Below, one piece after another: positions 34,093 to 45,415 of a DNA stretch of 64,000 nucleotides. Position numbers and translations under genes: made by a program. The DNA lies in assembly GCF_034008635.1 (NCBI RefSeq), contig NZ_CP125378.1:1788001-1852000 (forward strand). Direction: 5' to 3'. This stretch comes from Pseudomonas sp. P8_229 (lineage in GTDB: Bacteria > Pseudomonadota > Gammaproteobacteria > Pseudomonadales > Pseudomonadaceae). The first letter of the stretch is position 1, and every line of letters starts with the position of its first letter. The notes below the pieces were generated by a model. The model did not search any database. It saw nothing but the letters and a program-made list of their open reading frames with translations, and was not told where the DNA came from.

Positions 34093-34301
34093 AGCGCACA
34101 CCTCATGATCGGTAAAGCCGGCATTGTAACGCGTCCCGAGGCTTGCGATGCGTTCCGGCCGACGCCGGTTTTGTGCGTCTTTGTGCGATGCCGCAACATT
34201 TACTTCAGCTAAATTGACGGTTTCACTCCAGTAACATCGCGCCCCGGCCAGTGCTTGGGTACAATTCCACGCTAATTTGATCGAGTATCAGGAACACTTA
34301 C

Positions 34302-36112
34302 ATGATCGCTTGCCTGCGGCTGTTCACTGCCCTCTGCCTCGCTGCCTTGCTGGCGGCCTGCGCCAGCTCCCCTTCCTCCAGCCTTGGCGAACTTCCACGG
34401 ACCCCAGATGCCAGCATCGAGCAACTGCTCGAACAGGCTACCCAGGCCAAGACCCCGGAAAAAGCCGCTCTGTTGCGCCTGAGCGCGGCAGACCTGGCTT
34501 ACCGCCAGGGCAACGCTGGCCAGTCCGCGCAGATCCTGCAACAAGTGCCAATGGAGCAGTTGAAGCCTGGCCAGCAGATTTTCGCCAACACCCTGTCTGC
34601 TGAACTGGCAATGACTCGCAATCAGCCAAAAGCTGCGCTGACCGCTCTGAGCCATCCAAGCCTGCAGCACCTGAGCGAGATGCCGGAAGAGCAGCAGGTG
34701 CGCACCGGCACCGTGCACGCCCGCGCACTGGAAGCCGACGGCCAGACCCTGCCTGCCGCACGCGAGCGCATCTTTATCGCGCCAATGCTCAAAGGCGAAG
34801 CCGCCAGCAAGAACCACGAAGCGATCTGGACCCTGATCGCCTCGCTGCCGACCGATCAACTGCAACCCAACACCTCCGACGATCTCGGTGGCTGGATGGG
34901 ACTGGCCCTGGCGGTGAAAACTGCCGGCACCCTGGAACAGCAGCAAGCCGCGATCGATGCCTGGCGTGCGCAGAATCCAAAGCACCCGGCTGCGATCAAC
35001 CTGCCGCTGCCGCTGACCAAACTCAAGGAGCTGGCCAGCCAGCCCCTGAGCAAGATCGCCCTGCTGCTGCCACAGGACGGCCCGCTGGCCGCCGTTGGCA
35101 AAGCCCTGCGTGAAGGCTTCATGGCGGCGCACTACCAGGCCCAACAAGCCGGACAGAAGCCGCCTGCCATCGAGTTCTATGACAGCTCGAAACTGACCTC
35201 GATGGACGAGTTCTACCGCAAGGCGCAGGCCGATGGCGTGCAACTGGTGGTTGGTCCACTGGAAAAGCCACTGGTCAAACAACTGAGCACTCGCCCGCAA
35301 CTGCCGATCACCACCCTCGCACTGAACTACAGCGAAGGCGATCAGGGCCCGGCGCAACTGTTCCAGTTCGGTCTGGCCGCTGAAGACGAAGCACGCGAAG
35401 TCTCGCGCCGTGCCCGTGCTGATGGCCTGCATCGCGCCGCAATCATGGTGCCGAAAGGCGAATGGGGCGACCGCGTGTTGCGCGCATTCAGCCAGGATTG
35501 GCAGGCCAACGGCGGCAGCATCGTCGCCACCGAACGCGTTGATCAGCCGGTGCAACTGGCCCAGCAGATCGCCGACATGTTCCAGCTGCGTCAAAGCGAA
35601 GCCCGCGCCAAGAGCCTGCAGAACGCCGCCGGCACCAACGTCGCCGCGCAGCCTTCGCGTCGTCAGGACATCGAATTCATCTTCCTGGCCGCCACTCCGC
35701 AACAGGCACAGCAGATCAAGCCGACGCTGAACTTCCAGTACGCCGGTGACGTTCCGGTCTACGCCACCTCCCACGTCTACAGCGCCAGCGGCGATGTGAA
35801 TCAGTACAACGACATGAACGGCATTCGCTTCTGTGAAACACCGTGGCTGCTGGAGACCAGCGATCCGCTGCGCCAACAAGTGGTTGCACAGTGGCCGCAG
35901 GCTGCCGGCAGCCTTGGCCGCCTGTACGCGATGGGCGTGGACGCCTATCGCCTGGCTCCGCGCCTGGGCCAACTCAAAGCCCTGCCAGACAGCCGCATCG
36001 AAGGTGAATCGGGCAACCTCGGCATGACCCAGACCCAACGCGTCGTGCGTCAGCTGCCTTGGGCACAGTTCGTCAGCGGTCAGGTTCAACGCCTGCCGGA
36101 CACGCCGCGCTG

Positions 36113-36113
<1 letters not shown>
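34302..36113 (+). CDS. lpoA: Penicillin-binding protein activator LpoA
   Basis: A 603-residue outer-membrane lipoprotein. The lipobox ALLAACASS puts the lipidated Cys at about residue 20. Residues about 30-240 are a TPR-like helical domain. Residues about 250-590 have a periplasmic-binding-protein fold (LSKIALLLPQDGPLAAVGKALREGF, then VGPLEKPLVKQL and FIFLAATPQQAQQIKP). In E. coli LpoA reaches through the periplasm to activate PBP1a; the same role is inferred. AGGAA precedes the ATG. It leads the lpoA-yraN-gmhA-dolP operon and its stop codon overlaps the yraN start by one base. A TACAAT element at 34259-34264 may be its -10. Confidence 0.95.
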
Positions 36114-37748
<1,635 letters not shown>

Positions 37749-37766
37749 CACCCAACGCGCAGACAT

Positions 37767-37798
37767 AAAAAAGGCGATCCATCCGGATCGCCTTTTTT
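37767..37798. terminator. Bidirectional terminator between dolP and sspB
   Basis: GGCGATCC (37773-37780) pairs with GGATCGCC (37785-37792), flanked by six A on the left and six T on the right. It can end both the lpoA operon (plus) and the sspAB transcript (minus). Confidence 0.9.
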
Positions 37799-37799
37799 A

Positions 37800-38213
37800 T
37801 TACTTCACCACTTTCAGGCTTGGCCGGCCACTTGGGCGGGGCGGCTCGCTGTCCGGTGGCGGCAAGTCGTCATCCGGCTCGATATCGTCTTCGTCATCCA
37901 TCGGCGACTCGAGATCGAACACCATGCCCTGACCGTTTTCCCGGGCATAGATACCCAGAATCGCACTGATTGGCACGTACAGACTGTGCGGGACACCACC
38001 AAAGCGACCCTCGAAGGTCACCACGTCGTTGTCCATGTGCAAATGCCGAACAGCACTGGGCGAAATGTTCAGGACAATCTGCCCGTCACTGGCGAAACCC
38101 TGCGGCACCTGCACCGCCGGGTACTCGGAGTTGACCAGCATGTGCGGGGTGCAATCGTTATCAACAATCCACTCGTAGAGCGCGCGGACCAGATAAGGTC
38201 GACTGGAGTTCAT
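37800..38213 (-). CDS. sspB: ClpXP adaptor SspB
   Basis: A 137-residue adaptor that binds ssrA-tagged proteins and delivers them to ClpXP. The N-terminal substrate-binding domain starts MNSSRPYLVRALYEWIVDND; an acidic proline-rich linker (DDEDDIEPDDDLPPPDSE) leads to the C-terminal ClpX-binding tail RPSLKVVK. AAGGAG lies 5 nt before the ATG. It starts 16 bases after the sspA stop codon, and the two form an operon. Confidence 0.97.
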   Translation of the reverse strand: MNSSRPYLVRALYEWIVDNDCTPHMLVNSEYPAVQVPQGFASDGQIVLNISPSAVRHLHMDNDVVTFEGRFGGVPHSLYVPISAILGIYARENGQGMVFDLESPMDDEDDIEPDDDLPPPDSEPPRPSGRPSLKVVK

Positions 38214-38229
38214 AGCGGCTCCTTAAGCC

Positions 38230-38847
38230 TTAGCGCATATCGCGTTCGACACCAGACAGACTCGCCTGGAAAGCCTCACGCGCAAACGAGCGCTCCATAT
38301 AATCAAGCAGCGGCTTGGCTGGCCGCGGCAGTTCAATACCCAGAATCGGCAAACGCCAGAGTATTGGCAATAGGCAGCAATCCACCAGACTTTGTTCCTC
38401 ACTGAGGAAAAACGGCTTGTCGGCAAACAATGGCGACACGCCCGTCAGGCTTTCACGCAATTCCTTGCGCGCCACGACTCGCGCGGCCTCCTTGGACTTG
38501 GGATCCAGAATCAGATCCACCAGACCACACCAGTCGCGCTGAATACGATGAATCAGCAAACGGCTGTTGGCACGCGCCACCGGGTAAACCGGCATCAATG
38601 GCGGATGCGGGTAACGCTCATCCAGATATTCCATCACCACGGTCGACTCCCACAACGCCAGGTCACGATCGACCAGCGTCGGCAGACTGCCGTAAGGGTT
38701 TACCTCAATCAGTTTAGGCGGCTGGCGACCAGCTTCCACATAAATGATCTCGGCGCTGACACCCTTCTCTGCAAGCACAATGCGCACTCGGTGGGAATAG
38801 TGGTCGGCGGGGTCGGAGTAACAGGCCAACCGATTGGTCACGCCCAT
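38230..38847 (-). CDS. sspA: Stringent starvation protein A
   Basis: A 205-residue glutathione-S-transferase-fold protein that binds RNA polymerase and affects stress and virulence gene expression. The N-terminal thioredoxin-like half ([21 protein letters not shown], then [20 protein letters not shown]) and the helical C-terminal half are intact. The usual GST catalytic residue is not obvious, as expected for SspA. GAGGAGG precedes the ATG. It lies downstream of petC, with a large hairpin between them. Confidence 0.96.
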   Translation of the reverse strand: MGVTNRLACYSDPADHYSHRVRIVLAEKGVSAEIIYVEAGRQPPKLIEVNPYGSLPTLVDRDLALWESTVVMEYLDERYPHPPLMPVYPVARANSRLLIHRIQRDWCGLVDLILDPKSKEAARVVARKELRESLTGVSPLFADKPFFLSEEQSLVDCCLLPILWRLPILGIELPRPAKPLLDYMERSFAREAFQASLSGVERDMR

Positions 38848-38889
38848 GGCGATCCTCCTCGCTTGTTGAAATTGTCGGAACCGGAAAAA

Positions 38890-38969
38890 CGCGCGCGCCC
38901 AGAGGGTGCCTCCCGCAACGCCTGGCTGACCAGACGCTGCGTTATCGGAGGCGCCCTTGGGCGCGCGCG
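38890..38969 (-). promoter_or_regulatory. Long intercistronic hairpin between petC and sspA
   Basis: About 80 bases fold into one extended stem: CGCGCGCGCCC (from 38890) pairs with GGGCGCGCGCG (to 38969), continued inward by GGGTGCCTCC with GGAGGCGCCC and by CGCAACG with CGCTGCG, ending in a CTGA loop. It has small bulges and one 5-base bulge. There is no T-run, so it may be a processing, stability or partial-termination element. Confidence 0.75.
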
Positions 38970-38993
38970 ATTAACAGCAATGCTTGAAGCGTA

Positions 38994-39776
38994 TCAGTGC
39001 ACGTCTTTCCAGTATTCACGCTTGAGCAGGTAGGCGAACACAAAGAAGAACGCCAGGTACAGCAAGACATAAGTACCGATGCGCTGATGTTGCAGCTTAA
39101 CCGGGTTAGCCGAGTAAGCCAGGAAGGTTACCAGATTCTTGACCTTCTCATCGAACTGCTCTTCGTTCAGAGCACCGGTTTTCGGCACGATGGTCAACTG
39201 ATCGCACGCTTCATGGGTCAGCGGCGTACCGGTCAGTGGATCATATTGCTTCTTGCCGTCTTCGACGATCTGTACCTGTTTGCAACCAACCACCTGGCGA
39301 CCTTGCAGACCGACCAGCACGTTAGGCATGCCGACGTTCGGGAAGACCTTGTTATTCACGCCCCATGGACGTGCAGGATCTTCGTAGAACGAGCGCAGAT
39401 AACCGTAAAGCCAGTCAGTGCCACGTACGCGAGCGACCAGAGTCAGATCCGGCGGCGCAGCGCCGAACCAGGTCTTGGCGTCCGCCGGCTGCATGCCGAT
39501 GTTCATGTGGTCGCCGATCTTGGCACCGGTGAACACCAGTTTCTCGAGCATCATTTCGTGTGGAATGCCGAGGTCATCGGCAACCCGCTCGTAACGCTGG
39601 AACTTGGCACTGTGGCAACCCATGCAATAGTTGGCAAAGGTACGCGCACCATCTTGCAGGGCAGCTTTGTCGGACACATCGATGTCGACTTTTTCCAGCT
39701 CTGGGCCACCGTGTTCGGCGGCGAAAGACAGCACAGGCAAAGCAGCAAAAATCAGAGCAAAAAATAACTTTTTCAT
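38994..39776 (-). CDS. petC: Cytochrome c1 of the cytochrome bc1 complex
   Basis: A 260-residue protein with a signal peptide (MKKLFFALIFAALPVLSFA), one haem-binding CMGCH motif near residue 55 and a C-terminal membrane anchor (VLLYLAFFFVFAYLLKREYW). It passes electrons from the Rieske protein to soluble cytochrome c. The ATG shares one base with the cytochrome b stop codon. Confidence 0.97.
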   Translation of the reverse strand: MKKLFFALIFAALPVLSFAAEHGGPELEKVDIDVSDKAALQDGARTFANYCMGCHSAKFQRYERVADDLGIPHEMMLEKLVFTGAKIGDHMNIGMQPADAKTWFGAAPPDLTLVARVRGTDWLYGYLRSFYEDPARPWGVNNKVFPNVGMPNVLVGLQGRQVVGCKQVQIVEDGKKQYDPLTGTPLTHEACDQLTIVPKTGALNEEQFDEKVKNLVTFLAYSANPVKLQHQRIGTYVLLYLAFFFVFAYLLKREYWKDVH

Positions 39777-40987
39777 CAGCCAGTCACCCTTTCCGGAACC
39801 GGTTTGGTCTTCTCGAGCCTGGTGTAGAACGGCATCAGAATGAAGTAGGCGAAGTACAGGAAGGTGCAGATCTGCGACACCAGCGTGCGCTCCGGCGTCG
39901 GGGCCAGTACGCCCAGAATGCCGAGGATCACGAACGCGATGCAGAACACCACCAGCCAGATTTTGCTCATCCAGCCCTTGTAGCGCATCGATTTGACCGG
40001 ACTGCGGTCAAGCCATGGCAGCACGAACAGCAAGGCAATCGAGGCGCCCATGGCGATAACGCCCATGAGTTTGTCCGGAATGGCACGCAAGATCGCGTAG
40101 AACGGCGTGAAGTACCAGACCGGTGCAATATGCTCAGGCGTCTTGAACGGATTGGCCTGCTCGAAATTTGGTTTTTCGAGGAAGTAGCCGCCCATTTCCG
40201 GGAAGAAGAACACGATAAAGCAGAAGATAAACAGGAACACCACCACGCCGACGATGTCTTTCACGGTGTAGTACGGGTGGAAGGCAATGCCGTCCAGCGG
40301 AATACCGTTTTCGTCTTTGTGCTTCTTGATGTCGACGCCGTCAGGGTTGTTCGAGCCGACTTCATGCAGCGCCAGAATGTGCAGCACCACCAGACCGAGA
40401 ATCACGATCGGTAGCGCGACAACGTGCAGGGCGAAGAAGCGGTTCAGGGTGATCCCGGAGATCAGGTAGTCACCACGAATCCACTGGGTCAGGTCGTTAC
40501 CGATGACCGGAATCGCACCGAACAGCGAGATGATTACCTGGGCACCCCAGTAGGACATCTGGCCCCACGGCAGCAGGTAACCCATGAACGCTTCAGCCAT
40601 CAGTGCCAGGTAGATCAGCATGCCGAAGACCCACACCAGCTCACGAGGCTTCTGATACGAACCGTAGAGCAGGCCACGGAACATGTGCAGATAGACCACG
40701 ATGAAGAACGCCGAAGCGCCGGTCGAGTGCAGCAGACGCAGGATCGAGCCGTACTCGACGTCGCGCATGATGTATTCAACGGAGGCAAACGCCTCTTCTG
40801 CCGACGGCGTGTAGCTCATCGTCAGCCAGACACCGGTGACGATCTGGTTGACCAGCACCAGCAGCGCCAGGGAGCCGAAGAAGTAGAAGAAGTTGAAGTT
40901 TTTTGGAGCGTAATACTTGCTGAGATGGTCTTCCCACATTTTGGTCGCGGGGAAGCGCGCATCAACCCAATCCATGAACTTGCTCAT
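39776..40987 (-). CDS. petB: Cytochrome b of the cytochrome bc1 complex
   Basis: A 403-residue integral membrane subunit with the haem-b ligand histidines (LLHSTGASAFFIVVYLHMFR and ALHVVALPIVILGLVVLH, one motif per helix) and the quinol-site PEW-type region read as PVWYFTPFYAILR. The ATG at 40987 has GGAG 8 nt upstream and shares one base with the petA stop codon (TGATG); an in-frame GTG at 40990 is less likely. Confidence 0.97.
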   Translation of the reverse strand: MSKFMDWVDARFPATKMWEDHLSKYYAPKNFNFFYFFGSLALLVLVNQIVTGVWLTMSYTPSAEEAFASVEYIMRDVEYGSILRLLHSTGASAFFIVVYLHMFRGLLYGSYQKPRELVWVFGMLIYLALMAEAFMGYLLPWGQMSYWGAQVIISLFGAIPVIGNDLTQWIRGDYLISGITLNRFFALHVVALPIVILGLVVLHILALHEVGSNNPDGVDIKKHKDENGIPLDGIAFHPYYTVKDIVGVVVFLFIFCFIVFFFPEMGGYFLEKPNFEQANPFKTPEHIAPVWYFTPFYAILRAIPDKLMGVIAMGASIALLFVLPWLDRSPVKSMRYKGWMSKIWLVVFCIAFVILGILGVLAPTPERTLVSQICTFLYFAYFILMPFYTRLEKTKPVPERVTG

Positions 40988-41580
40988 CACGCTTTCTCCG
41001 TATCGACGCCAATGACAATCAGGTCATCGGTCTCATAGGAATGCGGGGGAACTGGCAGATTCAAAGGCGCAGGTTGCGACTTGTAGACGCGGCCAGCCAG
41101 ATCGTAGTGGGAACCGTGGCAAGGGCAGAAATAGCCACCGACCCAGTCTTTACCCAGATCCGCAGGCGCCACTTCGGGACGGAAGGTTGGTGAGCAACCC
41201 AGGTGTGTGCAAATGCCGATCAGCAGCAGAATTTCCGGCTTGATCGAACGCACTTCAGGGTCGACATAGGTAGGTTGCGTGGAGTTTTTGGAAGTCGGAT
41301 CGGAGAGCTGGCCCTCGATCTTCTTGAGATTCCCCAGGATTTCCGCAGTACGGCGGACAATGAACACCGGCTGACCGCGCCACTCGGCAATCATCTGCTG
41401 TCCTGGCTCGATCTTGCTGACATTCACTTTCACCGGTGCACCAGCGGCTTTCGCCTTGGCACTGGGAAACCATGACCCCACGAACGGGACCGCAGCCCCC
41501 ACCGCTCCTGCAGCACCCACCACGGATGTGGCTGCTACCAAGAAGCGACGCCGGCCTGCATTCACGCCGTCATTGCTCAT
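40987..41580 (-). CDS. petA: Rieske iron-sulfur protein of the cytochrome bc1 complex
   Basis: A 197-residue protein. A twin-arginine type N-terminus (NAGRRRFLVAATSVVGAAGAV) also forms the single membrane anchor. The 2Fe-2S cluster ligands are in CTHLGC and CPCHGSHYD. First gene of petABC; -10-like TATACT lies about 150 bases upstream on the minus strand. Confidence 0.97.
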   Translation of the reverse strand: MSNDGVNAGRRRFLVAATSVVGAAGAVGAAVPFVGSWFPSAKAKAAGAPVKVNVSKIEPGQQMIAEWRGQPVFIVRRTAEILGNLKKIEGQLSDPTSKNSTQPTYVDPEVRSIKPEILLLIGICTHLGCSPTFRPEVAPADLGKDWVGGYFCPCHGSHYDLAGRVYKSQPAPLNLPVPPHSYETDDLIVIGVDTEKA

Positions 41581-41728
41581 TCAGTCCTCTCCCATCAGCT
41601 TTGTGACCTGTTAAATCAGGCATCTACTAAATAAATCAATGTTACTTATAAAAATTTTGCCGAGATGGTAATGAAAAGCCCCAATTCTGACAAGGGAATT
41701 ACCCGGAGCTCCCACCCTCAAGCCTTGT

Positions 41729-41755
41729 AGTATAGGGGGTCTACGAATGTGGCAA
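41729..41755 (-). promoter_or_regulatory. Candidate petABC promoter
   Basis: On the minus strand TATACT (41729-41734) is preceded by TTGCCA (41750-41755) with a short 15-base spacer. The -10 is strong and the -35 spacing is suboptimal, so an activator may help. A leader of about 140 bases would follow, within the gap 41581-41792, where I see no gene. Confidence 0.4.
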
Positions 41756-41792
41756 GTTGTCACAGCGCAATTCTTTAATAAATCGCAGGCAT

Positions 41793-41834
41793 AAAAAAAC
41801 GCCCGGTTCCGTGAGGAATCGGGCGTTCTTTTTT
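41793..41834 (-). terminator. Terminator after rpsI
   Basis: ACGCCCG pairs with CGGGCGT, extended by TTCC/GGAA around GTGA (one mismatch). Read on the minus strand it ends in a run of seven T. It closes the rplM-rpsI operon; the T-rich other side suggests it may work in both directions. Confidence 0.85.
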
Positions 41835-41849
41835 GAACGTGGAAACGAA

Positions 41850-42242
41850 TTAACGCTTCGAGTACTGCGGACGCTTACGCGCTTTACGCAGACCAACTTT
41901 CTTACGTTCAACTTCACGGGCGTCGCGGGTAACGAAGCCAGCTTTGCGCAGAGCGCTACGCAGGGTTTCGTCGTAGTCCATCAGAGCGCGAGTGATGCCG
42001 TGGCGGATTGCGCCAGCTTGACCACTTACACCACCGCCGATCACGGTGACGTAGATGTCGAATTTCTCGACAGTCTCGGTCAGCTCCAGCGGCTGACGAA
42101 CTACCATGCGGGCAGTTTCGCGGCCGAAGAAGTTATCCAGCGAACGGTTGTTGATGGAGATATTACCAGTACCCGGACGCAGGAAAACGCGTGCGGTTGC
42201 GGTCTTGCGACGGCCAGTGCCGTAATTTTGAGTCGCCGACAT
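41850..42242 (-). CDS. rpsI: 30S ribosomal protein S9
   Basis: A 130-residue protein with the standard S9 start ([19 protein letters not shown]) and the basic tail [14 protein letters not shown], whose last Arg reaches the P-site tRNA. It is second in the rplM-rpsI operon, with 14 bases between the genes. Confidence 0.99.
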   Translation of the reverse strand: MSATQNYGTGRRKTATARVFLRPGTGNISINNRSLDNFFGRETARMVVRQPLELTETVEKFDIYVTVIGGGVSGQAGAIRHGITRALMDYDETLRSALRKAGFVTRDAREVERKKVGLRKARKRPQYSKR

Positions 42243-42256
42243 AATGTACTATTCCG

Positions 42257-42685
42257 TTAAAACTTCAGTTCTTGGGGCTGCTGAGCAGTATGTGGGTGTG
42301 CAGCGCCCGCATAGACTTTCAGCTTACGGTACATGTCGCGACCCAGTGGGTTTTTAGGCAGCATGCCTTTAACCGCGGTCTCGATCACGCGCTCAGGGGC
42401 TTTAGCGATCAGCTTTTCAAAGTTGATCGACTTGATGCCGCCCGGGAAACCGGAGTGGGAGTAGTACATTTTGTCAGTGGTTTTAGCACCGGTAACACGA
42501 ATCTGCTCAGCGTTGATTACGACGATGTAGTCGCCGGTGTCAACGTGAGGAGTGTACTCAGGCTTGTGCTTGCCACGCAGACGGCTCGCGATTTCGGTGG
42601 CCAGACGACCCAGGGTCTGACCAGCAGCGTCGACGACAAACCAGTCGCGCTTTACTGTTTCCGGTTTAGCAGTAAAAGTTTTCAT
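42257..42685 (-). CDS. rplM: 50S ribosomal protein L13
   Basis: A 142-residue protein of standard length ([20 protein letters not shown] at the start, [19 protein letters not shown] near the end). L13 is an early-assembling subunit protein and represses its own operon in E. coli. A short GC-rich hairpin in the leader could be the target here (inference). Confidence 0.99.
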   Translation of the reverse strand: MKTFTAKPETVKRDWFVVDAAGQTLGRLATEIASRLRGKHKPEYTPHVDTGDYIVVINAEQIRVTGAKTTDKMYYSHSGFPGGIKSINFEKLIAKAPERVIETAVKGMLPKNPLGRDMYRKLKVYAGAAHPHTAQQPQELKF

Positions 42686-42726
42686 TCTTTATAGCCTCAG
42701 GGGCCGCCCTGTAAATTAGACGGCGG

Positions 42727-42755
42727 ATCTTACTGAATAGTGCGTACTTTGACAA
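42727..42755 (-). promoter_or_regulatory. Promoter of rplM-rpsI
   Basis: On the minus strand TTGTCA (42750-42755), a 17-base spacer and TAAGAT (42727-42732). The start would lie near 42720, giving a leader of about 35 bases that contains CCGCC and GGCGG arms able to form a hairpin around GTCTAATTTACAG just before the Shine-Dalgarno region. Confidence 0.6.
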
Positions 42756-42930
42756 GTCAAAGGCAGCCGGATACAGACGCTTTCGGGGGCTCGGGTCGGC
42801 GCGTCCGTTCAACGGCAAGATTCTTCGGCGGCGGCGCATCACTTCCACTGCAGAAAGAGGTCGGCAATTATGCAGATTGCGAAAAATATTTCAACCTGCT
42901 TTTATGATTGTTTTGCCCAAGGAGCACCCG

Positions 42931-43971
42931 ATGGACTATCGCCAGCTAGGCCGTACCGACCTGAACGTGAGCGCAATCTGCCTCGGCACCATGACCTGGG
43001 GCGAGCAAAACACTGAAGCTGAAGCCTTCGCCCAGATCGAACACGCAAAAGAAGCCGGGATCAACTTCATCGACACCGCCGAGATGTACCCGGTGCCGCC
43101 AAAAGCCGAAACCTACGCCACTACCGAGCGCTACATCGGCAACTACTTCAAGAGTCGCGGCGACCGCGCCGACTGGATCCTCGCCAGCAAGATCGCCGGC
43201 CCAGGCAACACCATCGACTACATCCGCGACAAAAACCTGCGCCACAATCGCCAGCACATCACCGAAGCGGTGGATGCCAGCCTCAAGCGCTTGCAGACCG
43301 ACTACATCGATCTCTATCAACTGCACTGGCCGGAGCGCAGCACCAACTTTTTCGGACAACTGGGCTACAAACACAAGATCGAAGCCAACCTGACCCCGCT
43401 CGAAGACACCCTCGAAGCGCTCGACGAGCAAGTGAAGGCCGGCAAGATCCGCCACATCGGCCTGTCCAACGAAACCCCGTGGGGCACCATGCGCTTCCTC
43501 GCCCTGGCCGAGGCCCGTGGCTGGCCGCGTGCGGTGTCGATCCAGAACCCGTACAACCTGCTCAACCGCAGCTTCGAGATCGGTCTGGCGGAGATCGCCA
43601 TCCGCGAACAATGCGGCCTGCTGGCCTATTCACCACTGGCGTTCGGTTTCCTGTCAGGCAAGTACGAAGGTGGCGCCCGTCCGCCGAAAGGTCGCCTGAG
43701 CCTCTACAGCCGCTTCAGCCGCTATTTCAACGCGCAGTCGGAAGCAGCGTGCAGTCGTTACGTTGCACTGGCCCGCGAACACGGTCTGGATCCGGCGCAA
43801 ATGGCGCTGGCGTTCGTGACCCGGCAACCGTTCGTCACCAGCAACATCATTGGTGCGACGACGCTTGAGCAACTGGACACCAACATTGCCAGTTTCGATC
43901 TGAAGCTTTCCGATGAAGTGCTGGAAGGGATCGAGGCTATTCACAAGGATCATCCGAATCCGGCGCCTTGA
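42931..43971 (+). CDS. NADP(H)-dependent aldo/keto reductase (Tas-like)
   Basis: A 346-residue TIM-barrel oxidoreductase. The tetrad is visible: Asp and Tyr in NFIDTAEMYP, Lys in WILASKIAG, His in YQLHWPERS. The ATG at 42931 has AAGGAG 8 nt upstream; an upstream frame from 42877 has no such site. The length and the YIGNYFKSRGDRADW insert resemble E. coli Tas. The physiological carbonyl substrate is unknown. It stands alone and is followed by a REP doublet. Confidence 0.92.
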   Translation: MDYRQLGRTDLNVSAICLGTMTWGEQNTEAEAFAQIEHAKEAGINFIDTAEMYPVPPKAETYATTERYIGNYFKSRGDRADWILASKIAGPGNTIDYIRDKNLRHNRQHITEAVDASLKRLQTDYIDLYQLHWPERSTNFFGQLGYKHKIEANLTPLEDTLEALDEQVKAGKIRHIGLSNETPWGTMRFLALAEARGWPRAVSIQNPYNLLNRSFEIGLAEIAIREQCGLLAYSPLAFGFLSGKYEGGARPPKGRLSLYSRFSRYFNAQSEAACSRYVALAREHGLDPAQMALAFVTRQPFVTSNIIGATTLEQLDTNIASFDLKLSDEVLEGIEAIHKDHPNPAP

Positions 43972-43985
43972 TCGACCGCTAAAAG

Positions 43986-44050
43986 CTTCGCGAGCAGGCT
44001 CGCACCCACAGGTACAGCGATCCATTGTGGGAGCGAGCCTGCTCGCGAAG
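43986..44050. repeat. REP doublet
   Basis: Arms at 43986-44010 (CTTCGCGAGCAGGCTCGCAC) and 44026-44050 are reverse complements with one mismatch (a variant of the TGTGGGAGCGGGCTTGCTCG family). A degenerate piece of another repeat family (CATTCCCACGCAGAGCGTGG, about 44099-44118) follows immediately. Confidence 0.85.
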
Positions 44051-44127
44051 AGGCCAGTCGGATCGCCTCAACAGCGGAACGCGGAGCGTCCCCGGCGACA
44101 TTCCCACGCAGAGCGTGGAAACGAAGA

Positions 44128-45264
44128 TCAGAGCGACCGCGCAATGATCTCCTTCATGATTTCATTGGTGCCGGCATAGATCCGCTGCACACGCGCATCC
44201 GCCCACGCCCGGGCCACCGGGTATTCCCACATGAATCCGTAGCCGCCGTGCAACTGCACGCACTCGTCGAGCACCTTGCATTGCAGGTCGGTGCCCCAGT
44301 ATTTAGCCATCGCCGCCGTCGGCACGTCGAGCTTGCCCTGCAGGTGCAGCTCCAGGCAGCGGTCGACGAAGACCCGGCCGATCTGAATCTCGGTGGCCAT
44401 CTCCGCCAGTTTGAAGCGCGTGTTCTGGAAGTCGGCGATCGCCTTGCCGAACGCCTTGCGATCACGGGTGTAATCAAGCGTCCATTTCAGCGCAGCTTCG
44501 GCTGAGGCCAGACCACCGATCGCCACGGTCAGACGCTCCTGCGGCAGTTCCTGCATCAAGTAGGTAAACCCTGCCCCGGCCTGCCCCAAGAGGTTTTCCT
44601 TCGGTACGCGCACGTCCTGGAAGAACAATTCCGACGTGTCCTGGGCCTTCATTCCGACCTTCTCCAGACGCTTGCCCTTCTCGAAGCCCGGCGTATTCGC
44701 CTCCACCACAAACAGACTGGTGCCCTTGGCGCCGGCCTTCGGATCAGTCTTGGCGACGACGATGACCAGGTCAGCCAGAAAGCCGTTGGTGATGAATGTC
44801 TTGGAGCCGTTGATCACGTACTCGTCGCCGTCCAGCACTGCGGTGGTCTTGACCCCTTGCAGGTCGGAGCCGGCGCCCGGCTCGGTCATGGCGATGGCAC
44901 TGACCATCTCGCCCGAGACCAGTTTCGGCAGGTACTTGTGCTTCAGCGCCTCGCTGCCGTAATGCAGGATATACGGCGCGACGATGTCCGAATGCAGTGA
45001 GAAACCGATACCGGTCAACCCGAGACGACCGACCTCCTCGATCACCACCGCGCTGTACAGAAAGTCCGCGCCCAGGCCGCCGTATTCTTCCGGCAGATGC
45101 GAGCAGAGCATCCCCGCCTCCCCTGCCTTGTTCCACAGCTTGCGGTCGATGTGGCCCTGTTTCTCCCATTGCGCATGGAACGGCACGGCCTCTTTTTCAA
45201 GGAAGGTTCGTACGCTGTCACGGAACAATTCGTGCTCGGAGCTGAACAAGGTTCTGGGGATCAT
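44128..45264 (-). CDS. Acyl-CoA dehydrogenase
   Basis: A 378-residue FAD enzyme for the first step of beta-oxidation. Features: ELFRDSVRTFLEKEAVPFH at the N-terminus, AIAMTEPGAGSDLQG (FAD/substrate loop), QLHGGYGFMWEYPVAR, and IYAGTNEIMKEIIARSL, which holds the usual catalytic Glu position. The length is that of long-chain/short-chain type monomers of the ACAD family. Chain-length preference cannot be fixed. It is divergent from a GlxA-type regulator, which may control it. Confidence 0.92.
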   Translation of the reverse strand: MIPRTLFSSEHELFRDSVRTFLEKEAVPFHAQWEKQGHIDRKLWNKAGEAGMLCSHLPEEYGGLGADFLYSAVVIEEVGRLGLTGIGFSLHSDIVAPYILHYGSEALKHKYLPKLVSGEMVSAIAMTEPGAGSDLQGVKTTAVLDGDEYVINGSKTFITNGFLADLVIVVAKTDPKAGAKGTSLFVVEANTPGFEKGKRLEKVGMKAQDTSELFFQDVRVPKENLLGQAGAGFTYLMQELPQERLTVAIGGLASAEAALKWTLDYTRDRKAFGKAIADFQNTRFKLAEMATEIQIGRVFVDRCLELHLQGKLDVPTAAMAKYWGTDLQCKVLDECVQLHGGYGFMWEYPVARAWADARVQRIYAGTNEIMKEIIARSL

Positions 45265-45415
45265 GCGGCACCTTTCTTTCTTGTTGAATGGATATGACCT
45301 TCAGAGACTAAGCCCCACCTCCGATACAGGACACTGGACACATCCGACAAAAAATAAGACGATCCAGCCGTCTGGTGACCACTTTCCCTTATAAAAACAA
45401 AACAAAAGTTGAATT

